Source of the DNA: Lentisphaeria bacterium
GTDB taxonomy: Bacteria > Verrucomicrobiota > Lentisphaeria > Oligosphaerales > Oligosphaeraceae
Assembly (NCBI GenBank): GCA_016302725.1
Contig: JAEDNB010000052.1
Span: forward strand, 1 to 11,502
DNA length: 11,502 nucleotides
Direction: 5' to 3'
In this document: one piece after another, positions 1-5,880 of the stretch
Layout: each line of letters opens with the position of its first letter
How positions within the stretch are numbered: position 1 is the stretch's first letter
Made by a program: the position numbers and the translations under genes
Notes under the pieces: model-generated
Seen by the model: the letters and a program-made list of their open reading frames with translations, nothing else
The model's database searches: none
What the model was told of the DNA's origin: nothing

Positions 1-86
1 GCCAGGCAAAGTCTGCACCTGGCTGAAAGAAGACACCTTAATCAGCAGACACTATGTATTAAACGCAGCCTGGGGTAAAAGGGGCG

Positions 87-244
87 AAAATCAAACGCAC
101 CCCACTTTTCACGGACGGCCGCCCCCCCCTTGGACATGATTTCTCAAGGAAAATGCATCCAGGCAATTAGGACAAATAAAACGCTTTCCCCCATTTCTCA
201 GGGCAAATGAAACTGGCAATCCCCAAAAGGGTGCGTTTGATTTT
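87..244. repeat. 16-bp perfect inverted repeat flanking a 126-nt spacer
   Basis: AAAATCAAACGCACCC at 87-102 is the exact reverse complement of GGGTGCGTTTGATTTT at 229-244. The arms enclose an AT-rich 126-nt interior. A match this long is unlikely by chance in a few hundred bases. It could be the ends of a small non-autonomous element, a pair of operator sites, or the base stem of a long leader RNA. I see no target-site duplication next to the arms, so the mobile-element reading is unproven. Confidence 0.7.
139..220 (+). repeat. Imperfect direct repeat, two copies
   Basis: Positions 139-167 and 193-220 are related, 54 nt apart. Both begin ATTTCTCA, share an AAATG core and end GGCAAT. Fifteen of the first 17 positions agree; the later part needs a one-base gap and has several mismatches. 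Both copies lie inside the 87-244 inverted repeat and upstream of argG. They could be two binding sites for a regulator or a decayed duplication. No known operator consensus, such as an ARG box, is recognisable in them. Confidence 0.45.
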
Positions 245-360
245 TCTGGGCAGGCAAGGAAATCCCCGGGGAGGGAGGAGGAGCGTCCCGGTCTTTCCGC
301 GCAAGGATATATTAGGCGTTTCGTCCTTGTTTGGGCACCCCCCTGCGCGGGGGTCTTCCC

Positions 361-391
361 CCCGTCCTCCGGACGGGTCAGTTCTGTTTTT
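361..391 (+). terminator. Terminator-like hairpin in the argG leader
   Basis: CCCGTCC (361-367) pairs perfectly with GGACGGG (371-377) across a 3-nt loop, and a T-rich tail follows (TTCTGTTTTT, 382-391). A second GC hairpin lies just upstream (Cs at 338-343 with GGGGG at 349-353). Four bases separate the stem from the T-rich tail, which is not ideal. It ends about 30 nt before the argG ATG, so it either terminates an upstream transcript or acts as an attenuator of argG. Confidence 0.45.
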
Positions 392-421
392 CATCCGATT
401 CAACCCCAGTTTTTTCCCATC

Positions 422-1624
422 ATGAAAGTCATTCTGGCATATTCGGGCGGTCTGGACACATCCTGCATCCTGACCTGGCTGCAAGAGAAGTACAATGCGG
501 AGGTGATCACCTACTGTGCCGACGTAGGCCAGGCGGAGGAGCTGGACGGCATTGACGAAAAAGCCCTGGCCTGCGGCGCCAAGAAATCCTACGTGGAAGA
601 TTTGACGGAGGAGTTCGCCCGGGACTACATCTTCCCCATGTTCCAGGCCAACGCCATCTACGAGAACATGTATCTGCTGGGCACCTCCATCGCCCGCCCC
701 CTCATCTCCAAGCACCTGGTGGAGGTCGCCAAAAAGGAGGGCGCCGAGTATATCTGCCATGGCGCCACGGGCAAGGGGAACGACCAAATCCGCTTCGAGC
801 TGTCCGCCTACGCGCTGAATCCCGCCATCAAGTTCATCGCCCCCTGGCGCTCCTCCGACTGGACCTTCAAGTCCCGCACGGATTTGATCAACTACGCCAA
901 GGAACACAAGATTCCGGTGAACGTGACCGCGAAGAAGCCCTACTCCATGGACCGGAACCTGCTGCACATCTCCTTTGAGGGCGGCGTGCTGGAGGACCCC
1001 TGGGTGGAATCCCCCCTGGAGTGCCACGTGATGACCACTCCCGTTGAACAGGCCCCCGACACCCCGGAGTACATCACCATCTCCTTCGAAAAGGGAAATC
1101 CCGTCGCCCTGGACGGAAAGGCCCTTTCCCCCGCCAACATGATGCGGGAACTCAACCGCCTGGGCGGCAAGCACGGCATCGGGCGCATCGACATCGTGGA
1201 GACCCGCTTCACGGGCATGAAGGACCGCGGCGTCTACGAGACTCCCGGCGGCACCATCCTCTTCCATGCCCACCGCGCCATGGAATCCATCACCATGGAC
1301 CGGGAGGTCATGAGCGCCCGGGACTCCTTGATTGACAAATACGCCAACATGGTCTACAATGGCTTCTGGTTCTCCCCCGAACGGGAGTTCCTCCAGGCCG
1401 CCATCACCGAAAGCCAGAAGAACGTCACGGGCGACGTGCGCTGCAAGCTCTACAAGGGCAACTGCTTCATCGTGGGACGCCGCTCCCCCTACACCCTCTA
1501 CGATCCGGAAGTGGTGACCTTCGAGGCGGACGACGTGTACAACCAGCAGGACGCCACCGGCTTCATCAAGCTCAACGCCCTGCGCCTTCGCATCAACGCC
1601 AACGCGAAGAAGCCCAACGCCTAA
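422..1624 (+). CDS. argG: Argininosuccinate synthase
   Basis: This cytoplasmic enzyme joins citrulline and aspartate using ATP, giving argininosuccinate, AMP and pyrophosphate, the penultimate step of arginine synthesis. The 400-residue length is normal for the family. The N-terminal PP-loop is present (AYSGGLDTS, residues 6-14). The conserved GATGKGNDQ-RFE block lies at 114-126 and the SMDRNLLHISFEGG block, typical of the substrate-binding part, at 175-188. The start is fixed because the PP-loop begins five residues after the methionine, as in homologues. There is no Shine-Dalgarno sequence; the leader is pyrimidine-rich and contains a terminator-like hairpin. No argH or other arginine gene is adjacent; the next genes use aspartate in other pathways. 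Identification is very secure. Confidence 0.98.
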   Translation: MKVILAYSGGLDTSCILTWLQEKYNAEVITYCADVGQAEELDGIDEKALACGAKKSYVEDLTEEFARDYIFPMFQANAIYENMYLLGTSIARPLISKHLVEVAKKEGAEYICHGATGKGNDQIRFELSAYALNPAIKFIAPWRSSDWTFKSRTDLINYAKEHKIPVNVTAKKPYSMDRNLLHISFEGGVLEDPWVESPLECHVMTTPVEQAPDTPEYITISFEKGNPVALDGKALSPANMMRELNRLGGKHGIGRIDIVETRFTGMKDRGVYETPGGTILFHAHRAMESITMDREVMSARDSLIDKYANMVYNGFWFSPEREFLQAAITESQKNVTGDVRCKLYKGNCFIVGRRSPYTLYDPEVVTFEADDVYNQQDATGFIKLNALRLRINANAKKPNA

Positions 1625-1663
1625 TCCGACCCATCCCCCGCCCTTCCCCCGCAACGGCGGCAC

Positions 1664-1684
1664 GGCTCCCCCCCCCCGGGAGCC
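1664..1684 (+). terminator. Hairpin after argG, possible terminator without a U tail
   Basis: GGCTCCC (1664-1670) pairs with GGGAGCC (1678-1684) around a loop of seven Cs. Together with the stem this gives an uninterrupted run of ten Cs (1668-1677). It lies 39 nt after the argG stop. No T run follows, so if it ends transcription it would be a weak or factor-assisted terminator; it could equally protect the mRNA 3' end. Confidence 0.35.
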
Positions 1685-1715
1685 AAGGAAGCGGCGGGCA
1701 TGCCCTCCGGCGGGA

Positions 1716-1729
1716 TTGCCCCAGGGCAA
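1716..1729 (+). repeat. Small palindrome in the argG-panD spacer
   Basis: TTGCCC (1716-1721) and GGGCAA (1724-1729) are perfect inverse complements separated by two bases. The pairing can extend by two more base pairs with one bulge (GA at 1714-1715 with TC at 1731-1732). It is the middle of three hairpins in a 170-nt spacer and could be a dimeric regulator site or part of a folded leader. Confidence 0.3.
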
Positions 1730-1738
1730 ATCCCCGGC

Positions 1739-1785
1739 AGGCGCCTCTGGATTTTCCCAGGAAGCCAGGGGCGCCTCCCCTTTTC
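1739..1785 (+). promoter_or_regulatory. Strong hairpin directly before panD
   Basis: AGGCGCCTCTGG (1739-1750) pairs with CCAGGGGCGCCT (1765-1776) to give a 12-bp stem with one G-U wobble and a 14-nt loop. A pyrimidine tail with TTTT (1781-1784) follows. The stem ends only 18 nt before the panD ATG. It could be the terminator of the argG transcript, or a conditional structure controlling panD and hom. The short distance to the start codon leaves no room for a separate promoter after it. Confidence 0.5.
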
Positions 1786-1794
1786 CCCAGACCT

Positions 1795-2154
1795 ATGCAA
1801 GTGCAACTGCTGAAAGCAAAACTCCATCGGGTGGAAGTCACCTCCGCCGACCTGGAATACGAGGGAAGCATGGCCATTGACCAGGAATGCCTGGAACAGG
1901 CCGGCATCCTTCCCTACGAGAAGATTCTCATTGTAAACAATAACAACGGCAGCCGCATCGAGACCTACGCCATTCCCGCGCCCCGGGGTTCCCGCATCTT
2001 CTGCCTGAACGGCGCCGCCGCCCGAAGCGGCATGGCCGGCGACCTGGTCACCATCATGGCCTTCGCCCTCTTCGAGCCCCAGGAGGCCGCCGGGCACAAG
2101 CCGACCGTCCTCCTCTTCCGGAACCACAACCACGACATCGCCCGGAAAGAGTAG
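1795..2154 (+). CDS. panD: Aspartate 1-decarboxylase (pyruvoyl-dependent)
   Basis: It decarboxylates L-aspartate to beta-alanine, the amine half of pantothenate and so of coenzyme A. The 119-residue protein matches the usual length of bacterial PanD. The self-cleavage site Gly24-Ser25 is in its canonical place; cleavage makes the N-terminal pyruvoyl group of the alpha chain. Lys9, Arg54, Thr57, Tyr58 and the NGAAAR segment (72-77) are all present, so the enzyme should be active. The start is set by the canonical spacing to Gly24-Ser25. It follows argG by 170 nt and precedes hom by only 32 nt, so panD and hom are probably co-transcribed. No Shine-Dalgarno sequence is visible. Other pantothenate genes (panB, panC) are not nearby. 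Confidence 0.97.
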   Translation: MQVQLLKAKLHRVEVTSADLEYEGSMAIDQECLEQAGILPYEKILIVNNNNGSRIETYAIPAPRGSRIFCLNGAAARSGMAGDLVTIMAFALFEPQEAAGHKPTVLLFRNHNHDIARKE

Positions 2155-2186
2155 AGCCCCTTCCCCCGCACACGAAAGACAAATCT

Positions 2187-3497
2187 ATGGACATGGAAAA
2201 GATTCGCATTGGCGTCATCGGCTTCGGCACCGTGGGTGCCGGCGTGGTGGAAACCCTCCTGAAGAACTCCGGCCTCATGGCACGCCGCACCGGCGTGGAA
2301 CTGGTCCTCACCAAAGTCGCCGACCTGGACACCACCACCGACCGGGGGGTCGCACTGCCGCCGGGAATTCTGGGACCCGACGCCATGGCCCTCATCGAAT
2401 CCCCCGAGGTGGACGTGGTGGTGGAACTGGTGGGCGGCACCACCATCGCACGGAAATTCGTCTCGGAAGCCCTCCGCCGGGGCAAGCCCGTAGTCACCGC
2501 CAACAAGGCCCTCCTGGCCTTCTGCGGGGAGGAACTCTTCCAACTGGCCCGGGAAAATGGCACCGAAATCTACTTCGAGGCCTCCGTGGGCGGCGGAATC
2601 CCCTGCATCAAGGCCCTGCGGGAAGGGCTGGTGGCCAACAACGTGGAGGCCATGTACGGCATCCTCAACGGCACCTGCAACTACATCCTCACCCGAATGG
2701 AGAACGAAAAGGCGGACTTCTCCCTGGTGCTGGAGGCCGCCCAAAAGGCCGGATACGCCGAGGCCAACCCCTCCACGGACGTGGACGGATACGACACCGC
2801 CAACAAGGCCGCCATCCTCGCCTCCCTGGTCTATGGAAAGTGGTTCACCCTGGACGACGTCGCCGTCCAGGGAATCCGGGACGTGACCTTGACGGACATT
2901 GAATACGCCTCCCAGCTGGGCTACCGCATCAAACTGCTGGCCACCATCCGGAAGAATGGGGAGAAGGTGCAGCTCTGCGTGCGCCCCGCCCTGGTCTCCA
3001 AGGACTCCCTGCTGGGCAATGTCTCCAGCGTCTTCAATGCCCTGTGGGTGAAAGGGGACATCGTGGGGGCGACCATGTACTATGGCAGGGGGGCGGGACG
3101 CGCCGCCACCGCCAGCGCCGTGGTGGCGGACCTGGTGGACCTGGCCCTCAACCACCGTCACGGCTGCCAGCGCCGGGTGGAGCCCTTCCCTGTCTACGCC
3201 CCCTCCCTGCGCCTGGCCACCAAGGATGAAATCCGCAGCCGTTTCTATGTGCGCTGCCAGGTCCGCAACAAGGCCGGGGTGCTGGCCCGCATCGCGGGCG
3301 TCTTTGCGGGGCACGGCATCTCCATTGCCTCCGTCTCCCAGCGGGAGAAGGACGCCCAGCAGGATGCGGTCCCCATGCTCCTCCTCACGGAGAAGGCCAG
3401 CCAATCCTCCATGGATGGCGCCTTGAACGAAATCCGGCAGGATGGGGACATGGTTCAGCCACCGGTCTGCTTCGCGGTGGAGGAACTGGAGAACTAG
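2187..3497 (+). CDS. hom: Homoserine dehydrogenase with C-terminal ACT domain
   Basis: It reduces aspartate-4-semialdehyde to homoserine with NAD(P)H, the branch point to threonine and methionine. The 436 residues give the common three-part form: Rossmann nucleotide-binding domain with GFGTVGAG (12-19), catalytic domain with the VTANKALL (103-110), EASVGGGIP (131-139) and NGTCNYI (161-167) blocks, and an ACT domain from about residue 355. By comparison with the yeast enzyme, Asp203 and Lys207 are the catalytic pair and Lys107 is also conserved. The ACT domain suggests allosteric control, usually by threonine. It is not fused to aspartokinase. ATG at 2187 is taken as the start; a second ATG two codons later (2193) is equally possible, as neither has a clear Shine-Dalgarno sequence. 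Confidence 0.97.
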   Translation: MDMEKIRIGVIGFGTVGAGVVETLLKNSGLMARRTGVELVLTKVADLDTTTDRGVALPPGILGPDAMALIESPEVDVVVELVGGTTIARKFVSEALRRGKPVVTANKALLAFCGEELFQLARENGTEIYFEASVGGGIPCIKALREGLVANNVEAMYGILNGTCNYILTRMENEKADFSLVLEAAQKAGYAEANPSTDVDGYDTANKAAILASLVYGKWFTLDDVAVQGIRDVTLTDIEYASQLGYRIKLLATIRKNGEKVQLCVRPALVSKDSLLGNVSSVFNALWVKGDIVGATMYYGRGAGRAATASAVVADLVDLALNHRHGCQRRVEPFPVYAPSLRLATKDEIRSRFYVRCQVRNKAGVLARIAGVFAGHGISIASVSQREKDAQQDAVPMLLLTEKASQSSMDGALNEIRQDGDMVQPPVCFAVEELEN

Positions 3498-3594
3498 TGC
3501 CTCGGAGGCGCCTGGACATGCGTGGATGGGGATGACAGGCGCGCGCCTGCCGCCCCAGAGGCGCATGCCTAGGCACTGCGGAGCGCCAGGCGCT
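3496..3594 (+). repeat. Cluster of nested palindromes after hom
   Basis: AGTGCCT (3496-3502, overlapping the hom stop) pairs with AGGCACT (3571-3577). CATGCG (3517-3522) pairs with CGCATG (3562-3567) inside it. A 14-bp perfect palindrome, CAGGCGCGCGCCTG (3536-3549), lies at the centre. A further palindrome, AGCGCC-A-GGCGCT (3582-3594), follows. The first three nest in order and could form one extended imperfect stem. GC-rich DNA makes short palindromes common, but this ordered nesting is denser than expected. Confidence 0.5.
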
Positions 3595-3629
3595 TCTCCC
3601 TCCCTTCGCTTGCTTCCCCGCCCCCTCTC

Positions 3630-3682
3630 GCGGCAGGCCGGCATTTCCTCCCTTGGAATGTGGCCTGCCGCCTCTTGTTTTT
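3630..3682 (+). terminator. Intrinsic terminator just upstream of the glycosidase gene
   Basis: GCGGCAGGCC (3630-3639) pairs perfectly with GGCCTGCCGC (3662-3671). An inner stem forms between CATTTCC (3642-3648) and GGAATG (3655-3660) with one bulged T, leaving a TCCCTT loop. A T-rich tail (TTGTTTTT, 3675-3682) follows almost directly. This is a textbook Rho-independent terminator. It separates hom from the glycosidase genes but ends only 26 nt before the ATG at 3709, and the intervening bases are nearly all pyrimidine and hold no promoter. Confidence 0.8.
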
Positions 3683-3708
3683 CCCCCCTCCCCCTCCTTC
3701 CCCTTTCC

Positions 3709-5844
3709 ATGGACGCGCAATGGATTTGGCTTGACCCAGGCCTCCACCCACAACGACAGGCCACCCGGCTGTATACCACCTTCGACCAGCGCGTCCCCCA
3801 GGGGCAGCGCTACACCGTGGCCCAGTTCCGGCGGAGCCTCCCCCTCGCCAAACCCCTGTGCCGGCTCCTGGTGGCCGTCTCCGGGGACACCGCCTACCGC
3901 CTCACCGCCAATGGCCAATACCTATGCAGTGGACCGGCCACCTTTGGGGGAGACTGGCTGGAAATGCCCCGCAGAATGCCCTGGTATGGGGAGTGCTGCC
4001 TCTGGGAAGGGGACGGAACGGACCGCGTGCTGCTGGAGGCAACGGTGCGCCTGGGGCCCCTGGCCCTGTGCGACATCTCCCTGGGGCAGGGGGGCTTTTG
4101 GCTGAAGGCAGACCTCCTCTACCAAGACGGCACCCGGGAAAGCCTGGTCACCGATGGCCAATGGGAGGCCAGGGTCCTGTGCGCCTATGCCGAAGAGGAG
4201 CGCTACGATGGAGCCCTCCCCCCCTCCCCCTGGGCCCCCGCCGTCCCCATCCCCCTGCCCCGCCCCGTCACCCTTTCCCCCCGTCCTCCCCGCCAGGAAA
4301 CCAGGGTCTTCCCCCTGGGGGAAGAGGGGCTCTCCCTCCCCCCACGCACCAGGAAGCGCTTCACGGTGGTGTTTCCCCGAATCTACTGCGGCTATCCCAC
4401 CCTGCGGGCGGACGGCCCATGCCAGGTGACCCTCCAGTGCTTCGAAAAGGAGCCCTCCAATCCCCACGACAACCTGTCCATCTCCCTGGCCTCCCCGGCG
4501 GATTCCTTCCGCGCCACCGTCTGCCATAGCGTGGGCGGATACCTCCTGGAGGTGGAAAACCCCTCCCCCCACAACTCCCTTACCCTCTTCCCGGGATTGG
4601 TGGAGACCTGCCTTCCCGCCCGCCAGGAGGGGGCCTTCCGGTGCAGCGACCAGGGGCTGGAGGACGTCTACCGAGTCTGCCAATGGACCCTGCGCATCTG
4701 CCGGCAGAATCTCCATCTGGACAGCCCCAAGCACCAGGAGCCCCTGGCCTGCACAGGGGACTACTACATCGAAACCCTCATGACCCTGGGCACCTATGGA
4801 GACATGGGGCTGGCGGAGTTCGACCTGCGGCGCACCGCCCAGATGCTGGAGGCCAATGACGGGCGCCTCTTCCACACCTCCTACAGCCTGATCTGGGTCC
4901 AGTGGCTCCGGGATGTCTACCGCTTCACAGGCAACCTCACCCTGGTGAGGCAATGCCTCCCGGCACTCCGCCTCCTCCTCCGGCGCTTCCGCTCCTACCT
5001 TGACCAGGACTGCCTCCTGGTCAATCCCCCGGACTATATGTTCGTGGACTGGCTGGTGGTGGAGGGATTCTCCCTGCACCATCCCCCAAAATACCTGGGG
5101 CAGACAGTCATGAACGCCTTCCTCCACGGGGCGTTGCACAATGCGGCAGCCCTCTTCTCCCTTCTGGGGTTCTCCCAGGAGGCACAGGAGGCCAGGGAAT
5201 GGGCCGCCGCCCTGGCCAAGGCCTGCCGCGCCCGCCTCTACGATGAAGAGAGGGGGCTCTTCTTCGACGGAGAGGACACCCCCTCCCCACAGGTCACCTT
5301 CTATCTCCCTGAAAATCCCCCCCGACGGCACTACTCCCGCCACGCCAACGTCCTGGCCGCCCTCTATGGGCTGGTGGAAGGGGAGGAAGCCCAGGCGCTG
5401 ATGCGCCGGACAAGGGAGAGCGGGCTTCCCGAGGAGCAGCCCTATTTCATGCACTTCACCCTGGAGGCCCTGGAGAAGACCGGCCTCTTCCCCGAATACG
5501 GCATGGAAATCCTGCGGAAGTGGATCCCCCTGGCCAGGGAATGCCCCAAGGGCCTCAAGGAAGGCTGGTTCCCCCCTCAGCCAGACTACGCCTTCGACTA
5601 CTCCCACGCCTGGGCAGGAACCCCCGCATACCAACTCCCCGTCCGGCTCCTGGGACTGGAGCTGCAGGAACCCGCCTTCCGCAAAATCCGCCTGACCCCC
5701 AGGCTGCTGGGGCTGGAATGGGCCGAAATCGACCTGCCCACCCCCTATGGGCTCCTCCACTGCTCCCTGGCCAAGGGCGCTCCCCCAAAATACCGCATCC
5801 CCCCCGAAATCCAGGCCGAAACCGCCCAGGAAATCCTCCCCTAG
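3709..5844 (+). CDS. Alpha-L-rhamnosidase-like glycoside hydrolase (GH78-type)
   Basis: This 711-residue protein looks like a GH78-type alpha-L-rhamnosidase, removing terminal rhamnose from oligosaccharides or glycosides. The N-terminal 300 or so residues look like beta-sandwich domains and begin with the WIW signature of such enzymes. The (alpha/alpha)6 catalytic domain starts near residue 325. The block LDSPKHQEPLACTGDYY contains the conserved Asp338, Glu344 and Asp351, matching the catalytic-site pattern of the family. A SHAW segment (632-635) and a C-terminal beta-domain follow. The frame is open upstream to 3442, but that part overlaps hom and spans a terminator, so the ATG before WIW is preferred. 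There is no signal peptide, which suggests cytoplasmic action. It is somewhat short for GH78. The exact substrate is not certain. Confidence 0.82.
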   Translation: MDAQWIWLDPGLHPQRQATRLYTTFDQRVPQGQRYTVAQFRRSLPLAKPLCRLLVAVSGDTAYRLTANGQYLCSGPATFGGDWLEMPRRMPWYGECCLWEGDGTDRVLLEATVRLGPLALCDISLGQGGFWLKADLLYQDGTRESLVTDGQWEARVLCAYAEEERYDGALPPSPWAPAVPIPLPRPVTLSPRPPRQETRVFPLGEEGLSLPPRTRKRFTVVFPRIYCGYPTLRADGPCQVTLQCFEKEPSNPHDNLSISLASPADSFRATVCHSVGGYLLEVENPSPHNSLTLFPGLVETCLPARQEGAFRCSDQGLEDVYRVCQWTLRICRQNLHLDSPKHQEPLACTGDYYIETLMTLGTYGDMGLAEFDLRRTAQMLEANDGRLFHTSYSLIWVQWLRDVYRFTGNLTLVRQCLPALRLLLRRFRSYLDQDCLLVNPPDYMFVDWLVVEGFSLHHPPKYLGQTVMNAFLHGALHNAAALFSLLGFSQEAQEAREWAAALAKACRARLYDEERGLFFDGEDTPSPQVTFYLPENPPRRHYSRHANVLAALYGLVEGEEAQALMRRTRESGLPEEQPYFMHFTLEALEKTGLFPEYGMEILRKWIPLARECPKGLKEGWFPPQPDYAFDYSHAWAGTPAYQLPVRLLGLELQEPAFRKIRLTPRLLGLEWAEIDLPTPYGLLHCSLAKGAPPKYRIPPEIQAETAQEILP

Positions 5845-5880
5845 AGAGCCCCACCCCGCACACACCCCAAAAAGCCTCCC

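Larger units (their letters stand above)
1..421. other. Upstream region and argG leader without a convincing gene
   Basis: I see no supportable gene here. The first 230 bases are more AT-rich than the rest of the window. Two forward frames are open from the left edge, one stopping at 76-78 and one at 137-139; neither product is recognisable, but one could be the 3' end of a gene lying outside. GCCAGG (1-6) can pair with CCTGGC (18-23), and GTCTGC (11-16) with GCAGAC (45-50). A TATATT at 308-313 resembles a -10 box but has no good -35 partner. A purine run at 270-283 resembles a Shine-Dalgarno sequence but has no start codon after it. An Arg-rich open frame (207-425) ends by ATGA overlap with argG; its codon usage looks non-coding. 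Confidence 0.6.

Noticed and set aside
2..139. A 45-codon frame open from the left edge, possibly the end of an upstream gene
   Set aside because: The product is not recognisable, another frame is also open at the edge, and the final part is translated from a C-run. It cannot be judged without more upstream sequence.
308..313. TATATT as the argG promoter -10 box
   Set aside because: No acceptable -35 hexamer lies 16-18 bases upstream, so I do not list it as a promoter.
1668..1677. Run of ten Cs as a phase-variation tract
   Set aside because: It lies after the argG stop codon in a hairpin loop, so length changes would not alter a reading frame.
167..1729. A 520-codon - strand frame opposite argG
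   Set aside because: It is in antisense register with argG, whose identity is certain, and is explained by the same codon bias.
3442..3708. An upstream extension of the rhamnosidase-like gene by 89 codons
   Set aside because: It overlaps hom and runs through a terminator, and its sequence is not protein-like. The ATG at 3709 is directly followed by the family's N-terminal WIW pattern.
1965..3779. A 604-codon - strand frame opposite panD and hom
   Set aside because: It is in antisense register with hom; the sense genes are clearly real and the antisense product has no recognisable domain.
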